From positions 372,001 to 436,000 of the forward strand of contig JBBELK010000298.1 in assembly GCA_037783545.1 (NCBI GenBank): a stretch of DNA of 64,000 nucleotides. Reading direction: 5' to 3'. The stretch's first letter is position 1. Every line of letters starts with the position of its first letter. The stretch comes from Henricia sp. BOLD:AAB3569 (Eukaryota; Echinodermata; Asteroidea; Spinulosida; Echinasteridae). Both the position numbers and the translations under genes were made by a program. Under the pieces are notes generated by a model. The model was not told the origin of the DNA. It made no database searches and worked only from the letters and a program-made list of their open reading frames with translations. This document shows positions 36,901 through 51,900 of this stretch, in pieces.

Positions 36901-39900
36901 GTACATTTCGTTTCTCTCCCAATTTACTGATCGACTCATTACTCCTCAACCTTTTCGAATATTCAAATACAAAACTCATTCGAATATTTGGTTTTCAATC
37001 AAATATTTGAATATTTGAATAATTGGCACGGCCCTAGTTTCAATTTCATGAAGTTGCTTAACGAAAACAAATTTCTTAAGGCATACAAAACTTGCTTAGC
37101 AAAATCAGGGCACCAACTCATGTCATCTGTATTATTTTTGATCGGTATTCTTCCAACTTTCGCTTAGCACAAAGGTTTGTTTGCTACCCACCTGACGGGT
37201 GTTTCTTTTGCACATATGATGAGGTCGGACCACAGCAGCACGTGACGGAGTTTCCGTTCTTCGCTGAACTCAACCAAGTAGCTTTCTTTAATCAGTTTTC
37301 TCTTCTGCAAAAACCAAAGTTCAATTACAGCTCATCAGCCTTAGAGCCCCAATACATCATTTGCAGTTACACTGTACTAAAAATTTCACTCCACAAGTCG
37401 ACAAGAAAAACCTGACTGAAGTATTACTGCATCTATCGCCTTGTCCGAATTGGAGTTGTTTTTTGGCAGGTTTTACCATGATGATGGTAAAATGAAAAAT
37501 TGCTAAATTTTACTGCTGTCTGCATTTAGACTTTTTTGACATGGCAAAATTTTACGAGACCGTGGGAGAGCATGCGCAGTGTCCCTTTGCAGTTTGACCT
37601 TCACGGCCCGGACGTACGCTTCCAGAGTGCTTTTACCGACTCGCTGTGTCTGCATTGGACTTATCGTCTCGGGAAAAGTTCCCTGGTCAATTTTCCTGGG
37701 CAGAAGTTGGCCAGGAAAAGCTACCGCTGGACTAAGGAAAATTTACTGAGAGGAAAACGTCCTAGGCTGTCTGCATTGGACTTAAAATGGGAAAAGTACC
37801 CATCGTCACGGCACATTTTCCCAAAAAAGTCCAATACGGACAGGCCTTTTGTGGCTGAAATTTCTACAAGGCAGTTCATCAACATAATTTTGTTCAGTTA
37901 TAAAAATGTCTTGAAGACCTTTATCAAACAACCATAATTTGTGTAAATACACCATGTACGTATGTACAGCCATGTGTACATGACTGATTGCAATTTCATG
38001 TGTGATTTGACCATGCGAAATGATTCGAATGTCGCACAGCGATGGATCCAGACCAATTAAATTGCAAAAATACAATGGACATTCTGGGCAGTACCTGGGT
38101 GTACCGCCCAGAATTTCCATTATATTTTCATATTTTAATGATCCTGGATCAGCCGCTGAATTCTAGAACTGGTCGCAAAAACTCGGCCCAGACTGCATGA
38201 CAACAATATCAGCTCACACGATCGGGTCACATTTATACTATAGAAACACCATGAAAGTATTAATATATTTTGGCATTCAATTTTTCTCTGCTGCATATCA
38301 AAGTTTACCTAATATGTACTTGTTTATAAGCTTTCTGTAGATTGCGATCGATGGAAAAATGTATGAAAACGGAATGTAGATCCAGCACTGGGAGCATTGA
38401 ACTTTAAATTAAACCAAACTTAAATTGAGGTCTGTCGAACGTACATAATGTAAATTGTCACTTGCTATAAATCAGTTTGACAAAACAATTGTGAAATGTT
38501 TTGTTAGTGCATTTTAAAGGCTGCACAATTTGTGTAGTACAGGGTGCCACCCTCTATTGTGTTGCCACTGTGGAACAAGAATGTTAGAAATTCTCGACTA
38601 TTTGGAGAGGGTGGGTTGGGGCTGAATTAAAACAGGAAAGAAAACAAATTAGCAAAAGGAGGGGGCACCCTACTACAGCTACACCCCAAGTACTATAGTC
38701 TCCCAATAAAGAAATGCATTTTAAATATTAATTCTTGATCAGAACAGAAGTTTGTTGAATACAGTGAACTTATGGATAACAAGGCACTGATCGACCAATC
38801 ACTTTGGAATCACTTTCAAGACTGACTGGGAGTTCCTAGCCAAAACATTAAAGGGCTTTAGGGTTTGCGTTACTGTACCTGTTTGGAAGAATCCATTTCT
38901 CTCGTGGCATCATCGATTTGCTTAAAGAACGTCCGTGTTTTCTCCAAGACCTGAGCGAGGATGGAATAATCTTCATGGGCAGGTGGCGTTCTCTTCAACA
39001 GATCCTGTAACAGAAAACTTTTGCAATGTATCCAAATTCACAGATGTTTCTTGTGGCATTGCCTAGTGATGAGCTATTGTATTCACCAGTTACGTAAGTT
39101 TAAAAGAGCATGACCAGATCTTTCCAAAAAAGGCCTTTTTACACTACCCACTTCCAACCCGGGTAATTTAACCCGGAGTTTCGTTTCACACGTCAAATGT
39201 TAACCCGGAGAAACACTTACTTGGATCGTCTCTTAAACGGGTCACTAGCGACCCTTTTCCCACTGAAGTCATGCATGCGCACCTTCCCGGGTACACCAAC
39301 CAGGGGCTTGGTTTACGAACATCAAGAAACACATATTTCTGACATGATTACTGATTCAACGGTCAGCTTCGATCAGTCGTCGGCAATTAAAACTGATGAA
39401 AAATGATTGTTTGGACTCGTCTTACGAATCATTACGACGATAAAAGAATTCAGTTACGAAGTACTGGCGACACGTTTGCGATTTGTTACGAAAGAACATA
39501 ACTCCACTTTGGGTTCATTCGTTGTCAAATTCGCATGATTGAAGTACAGTTGTGTGTGAAAAATTGATCTACTGACCATGTATTACATGTATATTTATAA
39601 ACAAGATGGCAGTCGACATGAAGACATCGCTGGCGATAATGCTTGCAAGCAAGTGCAGAAGCTTTTAACCCGCTTTGCTCACTAACCCGGGTCGGCCAGT
39701 GTCGTCGTTTCCCACGGCAAACGTTAACCCGGAGAATCGTCTCAAGGACGCCGTTAACCCCGAGATTGGTGGGTTAACCCACCTCCCGAGCAGGGCTAGA
39801 AGTTACCCGGGTTAAGTGGCATTTTTGGCCAGTTAACCCGGATAATTCATAACCCCGAGATTTTCCGTGGGAAACGAGCCCTTAACCCAGGTAATCTCGG

Positions 39901-42900
39901 GGTTTAATTTTTCTGTTACCCGGGTAATCTCGGGGTTAAAGTGTCGTGGGAAAAGGCCTAAAATGAATTTTGTTCTAACCTACAGTGTAACAATCACATA
40001 AAAAACATCCCTAAAATACTATCCATGGGAAGAAAACAGGAAATTTGCAATCTCCAATTTGGATGTGGAAGCAATAAAGGTTCAAAGACGTAGCAAGCTC
40101 TTTAAAAATGGGGGGCACAGTGGGGGGGGGGGGGGAAACAGTGCTCCCCCCACACAGGCTGTAGTTCAGGGCGAAGTGGTTTTGGGGTGAAGTGACTGAC
40201 AATTTTTTGACTGTTTTCTCAAAAGTGATTTTTGCTCAGGTTGGTTTTAATCATGCATACCTTCAATCACACAGGGGGATGAAACTACATGTACATGTAC
40301 ATTTGTATTTGTAACAGTTTACCAATCATGTATACTACCTGTACATGTACCTTTAAATTAGTGACCTTTGTCACCGAAACCTGTAACTACCATTTGTGTC
40401 TGGTTTTTAAAAGGGAACTTCCATTATGTAAAAACTAAAGACACTTTCAGTTTGCTAAACCAACAATATAACTGCAACTACAACAACATGCATGGGTCAG
40501 GACCAATAAACTGATTTTGACTCAATAAAGTCAATCGTACAGACCTTGGCAATTTTACATAATTTTATGGACTGCACGTTTTCTGGTTTATGTAAACCTG
40601 TTGGGCTTTTTATTAAATTATTCTTTCTGGTACTGAAACCAAGGATTCCTCAAAAGTACCCATGGTACTCATTGCATTATTTGTCGATAAAACCTCTTCT
40701 TCAATACCTGGAACGACAGTATTACATATCTGAAGACGAATTTTTTAAAACTAGCCTGCAGAAATTTTAGCTACATGTACATAGATGTAAAAACGTTTTA
40801 GAAAACTTTCAAAATCCATGCATGGTTATTGTGTCATTCGCAATGACCCCAAAAGTTAATTACCGAGTTGACAGGGAAACCTTACTCAAAGTAAAGATTG
40901 AACTGGTAGCATGTACCCAATGAAATGTTTCCGCCCGAGATGATATAATTTTACCAGAAAATAGTCCATGAAGATGAAATTATTTAGATCGTTTGCAAAT
41001 GATTTACTTCTCATCTGGGCAGTCCGAAATGGGTGCTGTGTACTGCATGTATGCTGTTCCAACGCGATGCATTTTTTAATGCATCGAGTGGGTCGCGCAC
41101 ACACGCAGTATGATGCAAGCCACAGAGTACGCGATCAACTGAGAAAGAATATTTGAAACACCCAGCCAAGACCGGCAAAACGCAAATGGATTTTCATGTT
41201 TTTAGAAGACGTGGTACATTTAACAGAGCTGAAATTTCTTAGGATGAGTTTGTTGATGTCTTTCTTTTGATTTATAATGGTTTTATTCCCAGAATCGATT
41301 AAAATGAGATTTTAAGATAGTCAAAATGAGATGAAACTCCTGAAAATCTGTAAACCCACAGAATCAAGCAGGGACTGATACTGGCATGCATTGGATTCGA
41401 ACCCAGGCCTCGGAGGCGGAAGTACATGTACATGTACAGTGTTGAGGAAAGTATAAAACGACAACAACCCAATTCTTTACGTATAACCAATTGCACACCT
41501 GTTTACTAGCGTACATTCCAACTCGCATTGCTTCCTGGTATTCACTCTGTATTATTCCGGAAAGCTTGCTTTTGTCAAATTTTTATGGGTGATTTAACGA
41601 CTACACCAAAGCATAAGAGACTTCAATAGTACCGTAACACAAATGCCAGATTTTATATATTTGCAATCCTATGCACCTGAACAGTTCCCACTAGCACAAT
41701 GCTGAACTATGTATTGAAGTGTCTGTAATTTCTGGTTGGCACAAAACCTCAATCTAAAAGTAAAAATATAATCAACATTTTTTGGGGGTGGGGCGTGGAA
41801 GTGGGTGGGGGTGGGGCGTGGAAGTGGGTGGGTGTGGTGCAAAGAGGCGGGGAATTTATGTAACTTGCATTGTTTTGGGCAGTCGCTAGAGACCGCCACC
41901 AAAGGGTTAATTAGCCTTTTGCGTGACCCCAAATACTTCATTTTCAAATGGACATACAGTTTAGAAAGTCACACACTATGCCGTTGTTGCTACGTGGTGC
42001 ACATCATTGCCTAGAAACCAACAGTCTGGTTACTTTTTGCTATTCTCTCCTACAGTGAGCATGGTATAGATTCTGTACTTCACACCTGCCTCATGCACCA
42101 CATAGCAACAAAAATGTCTGGGCAAATGGATACAAAGTGTGCATTTGAAAGGAAGTACATGTACATGTACGTCAGTACACCAGCAATATTCATGCTGCAG
42201 AACCTGGACTTTATCAATACAAATTACATTATCAGCGAAATTTGTTACATTTTGAGCAAAAGTTTCAAAATGTCACACTTGCATAAGATCGCACTAGTTT
42301 ATCTAATCGTTCTCGTTATGTTTTAGGTAGTACAACCGGTATCAACAAATAAAGGTGGTGTTCGATTCATGAGGTCATATATTATTTATATGCCGAGGGT
42401 AATCGTTCTCTGAAATCTGGTAATTATAAAAAATCAACTCCAGAAGTGTCACGACATAAGGGGGACACTGTGTCCCGTTTTCAGGGAATAACCAAATTAC
42501 ATAAACCTAGACCACTATTTCAAGATTTGTCAAAGTTAAGGGCGTGAGCAGTAAATTATGAAAAAAGGAGAAAATTTGGAAACTAGCCAGGGAAAAGAGG
42601 AAACCTATACATGTACTTCTATGTATACACAGAAACTGGGGGGAAAAAGAGTAAAATCAAGGGGACATAAAACATCGGCAGTCATGAGGAAATTTCACAT
42701 GCCAAAAAATAGTGAAACTAATCCAAATTTTACTGCAGGAACGTCCTTCACCTTCTGTTCTCGTTTGTTAACATTTTTTTCTGTAAGGGCTTTATAGGGA
42801 CTTTCCTGGTCGGGATCATGTGCATTTATCCAATGTTGAGATTAAAATGACAATACTAGTGGCGATGCTAGGTAAATTGTTCAATGGTGAGCAACTGGGG

Positions 42901-45900
42901 CAAGGGCGTTTCCTCCTATCAAAAGAGTTTAAGGCCGGTTCGTTTTGAGCTACCACGTGAATGGGGGGAGAGGGGGTTGGGGGGAGGGGGGTGATCGCTG
43001 TAAGCTTTGGAAAGAAAATCTCATTGCAATTTAATAGTTTTGTGTGTATTACGTGTAGGTATTTCCAAGAAAAACAACCACAAAATGTGACCAACTGCTA
43101 CAGATGGGCTGAGGTTTTTCAGAACAAACAACTTCTATGGGGCCAACCAAAGTTGTCAACATTTTTACGGTTCTACAAAGTGTAAAAAGGGTGGGGGAGG
43201 GGCGGGGGGGAGGGGGAGGGAGGAGGGGGAGGGGAGGAAGGTCGAGGGCCACGTACAACTTCACATGCACTGTAAAATGTTGACACATCATGGTACTGAC
43301 ATAAAAATGTTGATAAGTAGTATTTTGGGGAATCTTGAAAAATATTGCACTTTGTACAACTGTGAAATTACTGACAACTTTAGACGGCCCTATTGCTTGC
43401 TTCAAGTTTATACGATAACTCTAAAGCAGAGCAACAGTTCACTGAAGATAAAAATGTCAGAAATCTGGGTTTAAAATCAAAGGACCAAGAATTAAGTTTT
43501 CACATTTTCAGTTTTACAGAGAGTAGTATTCTTCAAGATGCCCCCTTCCTCCCACGAAATACTACTAATCAACTTTTTTTTTATCGATACATGTACCATA
43601 AATGGCAACAAGTGCATACAATTTTGAAGTCCTCAATTGCGGAGTTCGATTCGGCAAAGGCGAATCGAGTGTAAACGGGGTGAAACAAAGATGACCAATT
43701 AACGTGCCATTTTAACCCTAAAGACCCCTGTCAGCATACTCATTCACGACAGGACGTTACGACACACATCCAGTGCAAGTACTGCACTTTTTCCTAGTTT
43801 CCCGTCAACCTAAAACCCGTTGTGTGACAGACCTTTCTTTCAAGGGATTAGTTTTAAAGCACCTGTATTGAAATTAGCGTCCTGCACAGGATATCCTGAA
43901 CTTAACAACACGACCTCCAAGTACATGTACTGCATTGCTAGAACTTTGTAGGTAGTTTTGTTTGAATACTGAAGCTAGTACAAGGCCAAAATTAATCACA
44001 ATCTCCGACAAAATGGCACGTACCTACAGTACGTAGTCAAAGCAAACATAAGTTTGGTTCATTATCTAATGTACTGTACCATAAAAGGAAATTTTAACAA
44101 ATAAACAGCCTGCTCCCATCCCTTGCACCGTGTTTACACTCGAAAGGTGGATACAGATCCAGCATTTTTATTGCGACCACAAAACTGAACATTTGCCGCG
44201 TTTACACTACACCCCAAATCGCTTCAACTCGCTTCAGAAACCGCAAAAGTCACCACTAAATGTAACTGCAGCGCATGTGTGAGCTGTTAGGTGTTGCAGA
44301 ACTAGTGCCAGATTGGTCAATTAAATCTACTACACTGCGGGCACCGCCCCAAGGACACTCAAATTGCCGAATCTGTATTCGGGTAGCGTTTACACTACAA
44401 GCGACCTTGACGATTGCAGGGTTCAACCCCGCAATTGCGGGGTTCAACCCTACCCCAAAGGTAACTTGAAAAAGGCGAATCAGACCTGGGTCTGATCCGC
44501 CTTTTTCAATTCACCTTTTGCGTTTACACTTAACGCCTACCCGGCTTCAACTCCCCTTTTTGGAAATTGCGGAGTTCGATTGGCCTTTGCCGAATCGAGT
44601 GTAAACAGGCCTGAAAATGTGTCAGTGTGATCTTGGTGATGAATAAGCGAGTAAATTTGACTCAATATGATGTCTAATTTAAACAGCTTTAAATGTTGAG
44701 ATTGCAAATTTAATTGCAATTATCAAAACAGAAATCTGGGAATCTGTAAAACCTTACATGTGGAAGCAAAAATGTTTGTGATATCACTGCACTGCTTTAT
44801 GTATTAAAGGCACAGGCTCGTCAGCAATGCGCGCCCGCCAAATGTGTGCCACGCAATACGCAGCTCCATAGCAAAGGCATGGAGCTGCGTGTTTCGAGCA
44901 CGAATTTGGCGGGCGCGCATTGCTGACGAGCCTGTGCCTTTAACCGGATAAATTAATTTACTAAACGGTCTCGAATAATTTGAAGTGTACTTACGCTCAG
45001 GACCATTGTCAGTTTTGTTATCCTCTGCAATGGAGTATTTAACATTGCTGTGGGAAAAAAATAATTAGAAATTAATATACCGAATGCAAATATATGCAAA
45101 TTACAGGTCTAAGAATATGCAGATCAAGTAATAAGCTGGAACCGCAATGATGGGAGGAAGGGAGGGGTCCGAAACAAAGAAATGATACATGTGTTATATG
45201 TGACCAGCCCCTGATGTCAATGACCAAATAAGGAATTAAGGAAATTCAAAACATTGATTTTACAAAGAACACTTCTGGTTTGTTATCCTGGGGTGAGGTA
45301 ACTGCCTTATTTTCACGATTCAAAGCTTATAAACAATAAAATGCAATTACCAAAAATGCAAAGTAATCAGTGAACTGAATATGGGTGTTTCCATAAAAGA
45401 AATTGCCAAATTGTGACTTTTTTCCAAGTTGTACACGATTTTCCATAGATAGGACCAAGGGGTTAGGGATAATTTACAAACAGTTACACGTGTTTTAGCT
45501 TTATAGTTTCGGTAATTGTTAAAGAAATTTTTAACGACTTAGTGGGGACATCAAGGAATTTTTAACTTTTACGATCACATTTCAAGTCTTTTGACCAGTT
45601 TCTTTCTGGAAAGGTAGTTGCTGGTTTTACCCATCCTAGGCCTATAGAACCTGTATTTTATCAATTCAAATTATATTAAAATTTATTTTAAAAAAAATCT
45701 TCAATAAAAATTTCATAAACGTGACACTTGTAAAAGATCGCACTAGTTTACTGAATCACTAGTTTACTGAATCATATGCATTACAATAAAACAAGCATCG
45801 GATTACGAGTACCACAAGTTATTAAACACCGTGTTTACACTCGAACTTGCAAAGGTGGATACAGACCGAGCATTTTTATTGCGACCACAAAACTAAACAT

Positions 45901-48900
45901 TTGCTGCGTTTCCACTACACCCCAAATCGCTTCAACTCGCCTCCAGAAACCGCAAAAGTCACCACTAAATGTAACTGCAGTACATGCGTGAGCTGTTAGG
46001 TGTTGCTGCACTAGTGCCAGATTGGTCAATTAAATATACTACACTGCGGGCACCGCCCCAAGGACACTCAAATTGCCGAATCTGTATTCGGGTAGCGTTT
46101 ACACTACAAGCGACCTTGAAAATTGCAGGGTTCAACCGTACCCAAAAGGTGTCTTGAAAAATACGAATCAGACCCGGGTCTTTTTCAATTCACCTTTTGC
46201 GTTTACACTTAGTGCCTACCCGGCTTCAACTCCCCTTTTTGGAAAAGGCGAATTGAGTGTAAACGGGCATTAAGACGAGCAAAGACCAGGCATTCTTCAT
46301 ACTGGTTACACTATGCTACGTTCCTAAAAGCGTATGTTTCTTGGAATTGTTAGAATTTCTGGGCAAAGACAATTCCTGTACGTGCAGTACGCAGTACATG
46401 TAATTGGGTGATTATCAGTAACCATACAACAGCCACCATAAACCATAGTTCTCACATAATGAGCCATTCAAGCTACAAGCAGAAAGGGGAAGTGAAAATA
46501 CTTTATTTCGTTTTATAGATACAAGCTTTCTCAATTCTTGCATCATGAACCCCACACTAGCTCATCCTGTTAACGGTCACATGGTTGAGTCATACAGTAT
46601 GACTGGTTAACCACTTGACTCCGGAGGACGTGTAAACACGCCAAGATTTCCCCATTGGTGTAGCGGAGGACTAGTAAACACGTTTAGGAGAAGAACTCGT
46701 TTGTTACTGCGTTTGACGTCTACAATTGCAGTAATTTCCCGAGAGAAATGGCCAAAAATGTTTATAACAAAGCGACATTGTGGTGTACAATAACGGTGCA
46801 TCGACATATATACGTAACAACAATACTTTACCGTACATGTACATGTACATGGTTAATGACTTAAATTGTTTTCTGTCCTAAAAACTAAAAATAAATTAAA
46901 AATAAACCCGCGCCTACTTACACCAATGTTTGAAATAATCCCGGTTTAACTGGTTAACCACCCGGGCTGCTTTCGAGCGTGGCATCAGGGATCACTGGTG
47001 TTCCCTGGTGTTCGCTCGAAAGCGCGTTGGTGCACCAGATGTAATGGTGGCACCAACTGCTCCCGACCTCCGAGTTGTTGGGACAACTGGGAGACATGCG
47101 CAGTTGCGCGTACTCATGCATGAATCAGCGAAAATGGTTGGCGCGTCGTAGAATAATTCTGGAAATTTGGGTTGATATTTTGAATGACCGTGGTGCACCA
47201 GGGATCCCGATCACGCTTTTGAGCGCGATTGTGTGTACGCATGTGTGTGACGTAACGTTCCCAACGCCTGGGAGCACCAGGGACGAGCGCTCGAAAGCAG
47301 CCCTGGTTGGGGCTTTCCACAAAAACCTTACGTTGTGACTGCCGACACTTCTAGATTTGATTTTTTTTCTTTTTTATAAACTGCCGGGATTCTGAGAATA
47401 ATTACAGTGTGTAGCCTAGTGAATCAAACAACACATTTACCCGTTGATCTGATATTATCCAAAACATGACAAAATCGATTAGTGTAAATGTTTTCCAACC
47501 AATCAAATCTACGAAAAATCTTGTATGACGACAGAAAACTGAATGTGGTAATTTTTATATAAACTAAATATGACAAGACATTTTGTCTGTTTTTTTTAAA
47601 CAGTGTACACAATGCTGCACAGACACTTTACCGCGACAATGTATGTAGCGTTTTGAAACAAGGATTTGAATAGCTTATACTGAAGCAAATCATAATGGTT
47701 ATTATGAAACTGAGAGTAGGTCTAGATGAATGATAACTTGGTTTCATTTACTGTATGAGTCGGAGTACCCTGGACAATTTCTCTCGTTTCCATTCCAGTT
47801 CCTGTGTCTTTTAAAAAAAATATATTTTTAGCGATTTGAGTAACACATGGTCATTTCCTTGTAGAATTAAGTGCATATTGCTGCTTTCTTTTGGACTTTG
47901 AAATACATGTGATTTGGATTAATAATATGGACTCATTCGTACACTTATCCGAGAAACCTGCTCAAGGCACCTATATTATTATGATTACCCATGATCATAG
48001 GGCTCCATTGCATCACTGCAAATACCATCTCAGCTCCCTGGGGAGTATACAGCCCCGGCTGCCTATTAGGCACTCAATGGCTAATCAAACACATCAACAT
48101 TCGCTACCCTCTCAGGTACCCATTTAGTTCTGGATGGAGGGAAAAAATGTACAGCAAAGTGCATTGCTTAAGGGCACACTTGTCATGGGACGGACTGGAC
48201 CAGGATTCGAACCCATAACCTATAGAACTATCCAAGGTCTTGAATATGATCTATAAGACTACTATGTGCCATGTTTGCCATGGAGGTGACATGTTTACTG
48301 TGTCAGGTGACAGAATCTGGCCAATCACTACAAGTGTTATTTGGCCTGGTGTTAGGTGACTTCACGCACGCTTTTCGCAGGATCTCATGCGAAGTTGAGC
48401 AGTGGTTGGTGCGGAAAAACTGCGCAAAACCACTACGTAAGGAGTGTACAGCGAAATATATAAAATAAACATGGGACTTTCCATGTGTACTTTTGGCAAA
48501 TTGCAACACCAAAAGGTTAGGTGGCCACACCGAAAATACAAAAACTGATCTGGCATGATTTTCAAAAGGGTATTGTGCTCAAAAGAAATGTGGGAAAAAA
48601 TTCCCCGTTTTTGTTGAATAATTATTTGCTTCCTGTTACTGCACATTCCTACTGTACATTACGCACGTACGCAGGCAGTGCAGAAAAACCTATTGTCCTC
48701 GTGGATAATGTATCCAGGCACCAGAGATCTTTGCGATTTTACCTAACAATACCATGAATGGAAAGGGAAAATAAAGGACAAATGAGGCGTGACTGCATTC
48801 GTTCTTCCTAATTCTGGGGTTAGAAAATTAAATCCGACTGCAACTTGGAAGCTTTCAAGGCCCACTGTATCATTTGCAATGGCCCAACATGAAAACCTTC

Positions 48901-51900
48901 CTCAAAGTAAAGATTGAATGGGTAGCAACTATCCGATGAAATGTTTCTGCCCGAGAGGACAGAATTTTACCAGAAAATAACGAGCGCTGTGTACAGGCTG
49001 CACGATTCAGGCTTCGTACTTTCCGTAGGTAGGCTATGCTGTGCATGTGGACTAGACTGGTCGCACACACAATTAGTATAACGCAAGCCACAGAGTGCAT
49101 ACGTACGCGACCGACTGAATACGAAGAGATAAATTTAGAATAAATTGTGTTAAAACACTCGTCAAGAGCGGCAACACTTTTGGAAAATGTAGTGCATTTG
49201 ACGGAGCTGAAAAGTCTTCAGATCATAGGTTTTTTTATGTCCTTCAGATCAGATCATCTATAGGGCCTTTAAAGGCCCAGTGTATCATTTGCAATGACCC
49301 CAAAAAGTAATCAACGAGTTTACAGAGGAAAAGTTCTGAAAGTAAAGATTGAATTAATAGCAACTACCCAATGAAAGGTTTCCGCTCAAAATGATATAAT
49401 TTTACCAGAAAATAATCCGTAAAGATGAAATTATTTAGATCGTTTGCAATTGATTTACTTATTTTGGTTCGCATCTACGCGGTCCAAAATGCATGGGCGC
49501 TGTGTACTGCGTGTGCGTGTTCCAACGCGATGCATTTTTATGGATCGTGCGCACACGCAGTATATGATGTGCGCCACAGAGTGCATGACGCAAGCCACAT
49601 AGTACCCAATCAACTGAGAACGAATATTTTGAAACACCCCTCCAAGACCAGGAAAACGCATATGGATTTTCATGGTTTTTCAAAACGTGGTACATTTGAC
49701 AAAGCTGAAATTTCTTTTGATGAGTTTGTTGTCTTTCTTTTGATTTATAATGGTTTTATTCGCAGAATCGCTCAAAAACAGATCATCTACAGGGCCTTTA
49801 AAGTCCATTTTAAAACTGCAACATATTAAGGCAATCAATGAAGGAACAATACTTACATTCCATGGTGTATGTTGCATCTTTAGGAATCTTGATACTAGCC
49901 GAGATAGCGGCAAATCGTTCGTCTTCTTTCTTTAGTCTCTCCAAGCACGCCATTGCCTTCTTGTAGTTGGCTATGTACTCCTCATGCACTCCAAAATGAC
50001 TAGCCTGAAATGTAGAATACACCATTTCTCTCATGAATATTCAGCACCTAGCCTATTTCTCTCATGAATATTCAGCAGCTAGCCTATCATGAATATTCAA
50101 TAGCTAGCCTATTCCCTTATGAATATTCAGCAGCTAGCCTCATTCTCTCATGAATATTCAGCAGCTAGCCTCATTCTCTCATGAATATTCAGCAGCAAGC
50201 CTCATTCTCATGAATATTCAGCAGCTAGCCTCATTCTCTCATGAATATTCAGCACCTAGCCTATTTATCTCATAAATATTCAGCAGCTAGCCTATTTCTC
50301 TCACCAAGAGTTTGAACGAATCACCATAAGTCTGTTCCGGGGTCCACTGAGCCAGTTTGGGCGCCATGTGGTTGCAGAATTTGCGATGGATTTCGCACAA
50401 TTCGGGAATCTTGAAAAACAACGCGTCGTAATCCTCGGTGGTCAGCATGGGCCGAGATGTTGTCATGTTGGTCTTGAAAATCTTCATCATCTGGTGGATT
50501 AATTAGTGGAAACTTTAAATTCTCCGCTTATTTTTTTATTATTTTTAAAACTCTCTCACTATCACCCTGTTTACACTTGATCCCGAGCCCGGGGTTGAAC
50601 ACCGAGCTCTAGATCAGCCCCAGATCACAAACTGAGTGTAAACGCTCTCAGGACCAAATTGGCCCCAGATCAGACCCCAGGATTTTGGTCTCGCATTGGC
50701 GGAGGGTTCGATCCTGAGCTCGGGATCAGTTTGCGGTTAGATAAGCAATTAATCTTTACCACAACCTGCCACATCCGCTCCACAGCCGTAGCAGGGGAAA
50801 AGCCTGCGAAATTCAAGTGGCCTTGTACACTGTACATGCACAACCCATGACCACATTGATCAGTACATGCACATACAGCATGACCTTTGACTGCAACTTC
50901 TGGCATTGCGCTAGAGATCAACTACAGAATGTAAATGCGGTACTCAGAATCACTGCGGTTAACACTGACGCATTCTTATTAGGGGACCAATCTTGATCCC
51001 GATTTCGGGACCAGTGTAAACAAGGTGTATGGATTATTTTTTCTCAAGATCCGTGACATAATTAACCGAAGGCCAGATTTGTTAATATAAGATGAGCCGT
51101 TGGCAGCGGCTTTCTGGATGGATGTAGACGCTTCTCAGGCTGCTGTGAGTGGTACGTCATAGTGGAAGAGTTAAATTATGTAAAACAATTTCGATAATTC
51201 ACAATTCGAACAAAATGTCAAGGCTGGAACTTGACAAATGCAACTGAGGAAACTGCCATCAATGCCCTTGCCAACTGCCTCGTTGTTTCCTTTTTGTTTG
51301 ACGTTTAAAGGCAACAAAAATCACTTACTGCAACTGGATATACGTCACAGAAATGTCTTAACGCTATTTCCTATTTAAGAATAATTTGCATCTGTGCCCC
51401 ACTGCCTAATACTCTAAACTTTAACAGTCAAGCAATTCTTACTGTCTTGTGTTTGGCACACAAAAATAACCACACACAAAAATACTGGGAAAGCTTAGAA
51501 GTGGCTTTCACTTACATGTAATTAAAAATATTTCAAAAATGGTACGTTAATGATGAAATCATGTAAAGGTTGTAAAAACTGGGAATTCAAAAAAACAACA
51601 CAAATACTACACACATAAACTAATTAAATTCATAATGTGATATCCATGCAGGGTCGAGTATCGGTAATTCTATAAATTAGGGGTCCAATGTTGGTGTCCC
51701 CCGTTACATTTTACATCTTGTTTTTTAAATTCAGGACACATTCTTCAAATACTTTCCATCTCAAAGAGTGAGTACATAAAGTACAATTTATACACAAATG
51801 GTTTAAAGGCATTTTAATGATTTTTGTACGAAAAATAACACATATCAGGTGTAACGGGGGACACTAGATGTCACACTTTTGGACCCATAATTTATAGAAA

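Noticed and set aside
50027..50304. CRISPR-like array of 30-bp repeats
   Set aside because: The units are contiguous without unique spacers and lie in a eukaryotic intron; it is a minisatellite.
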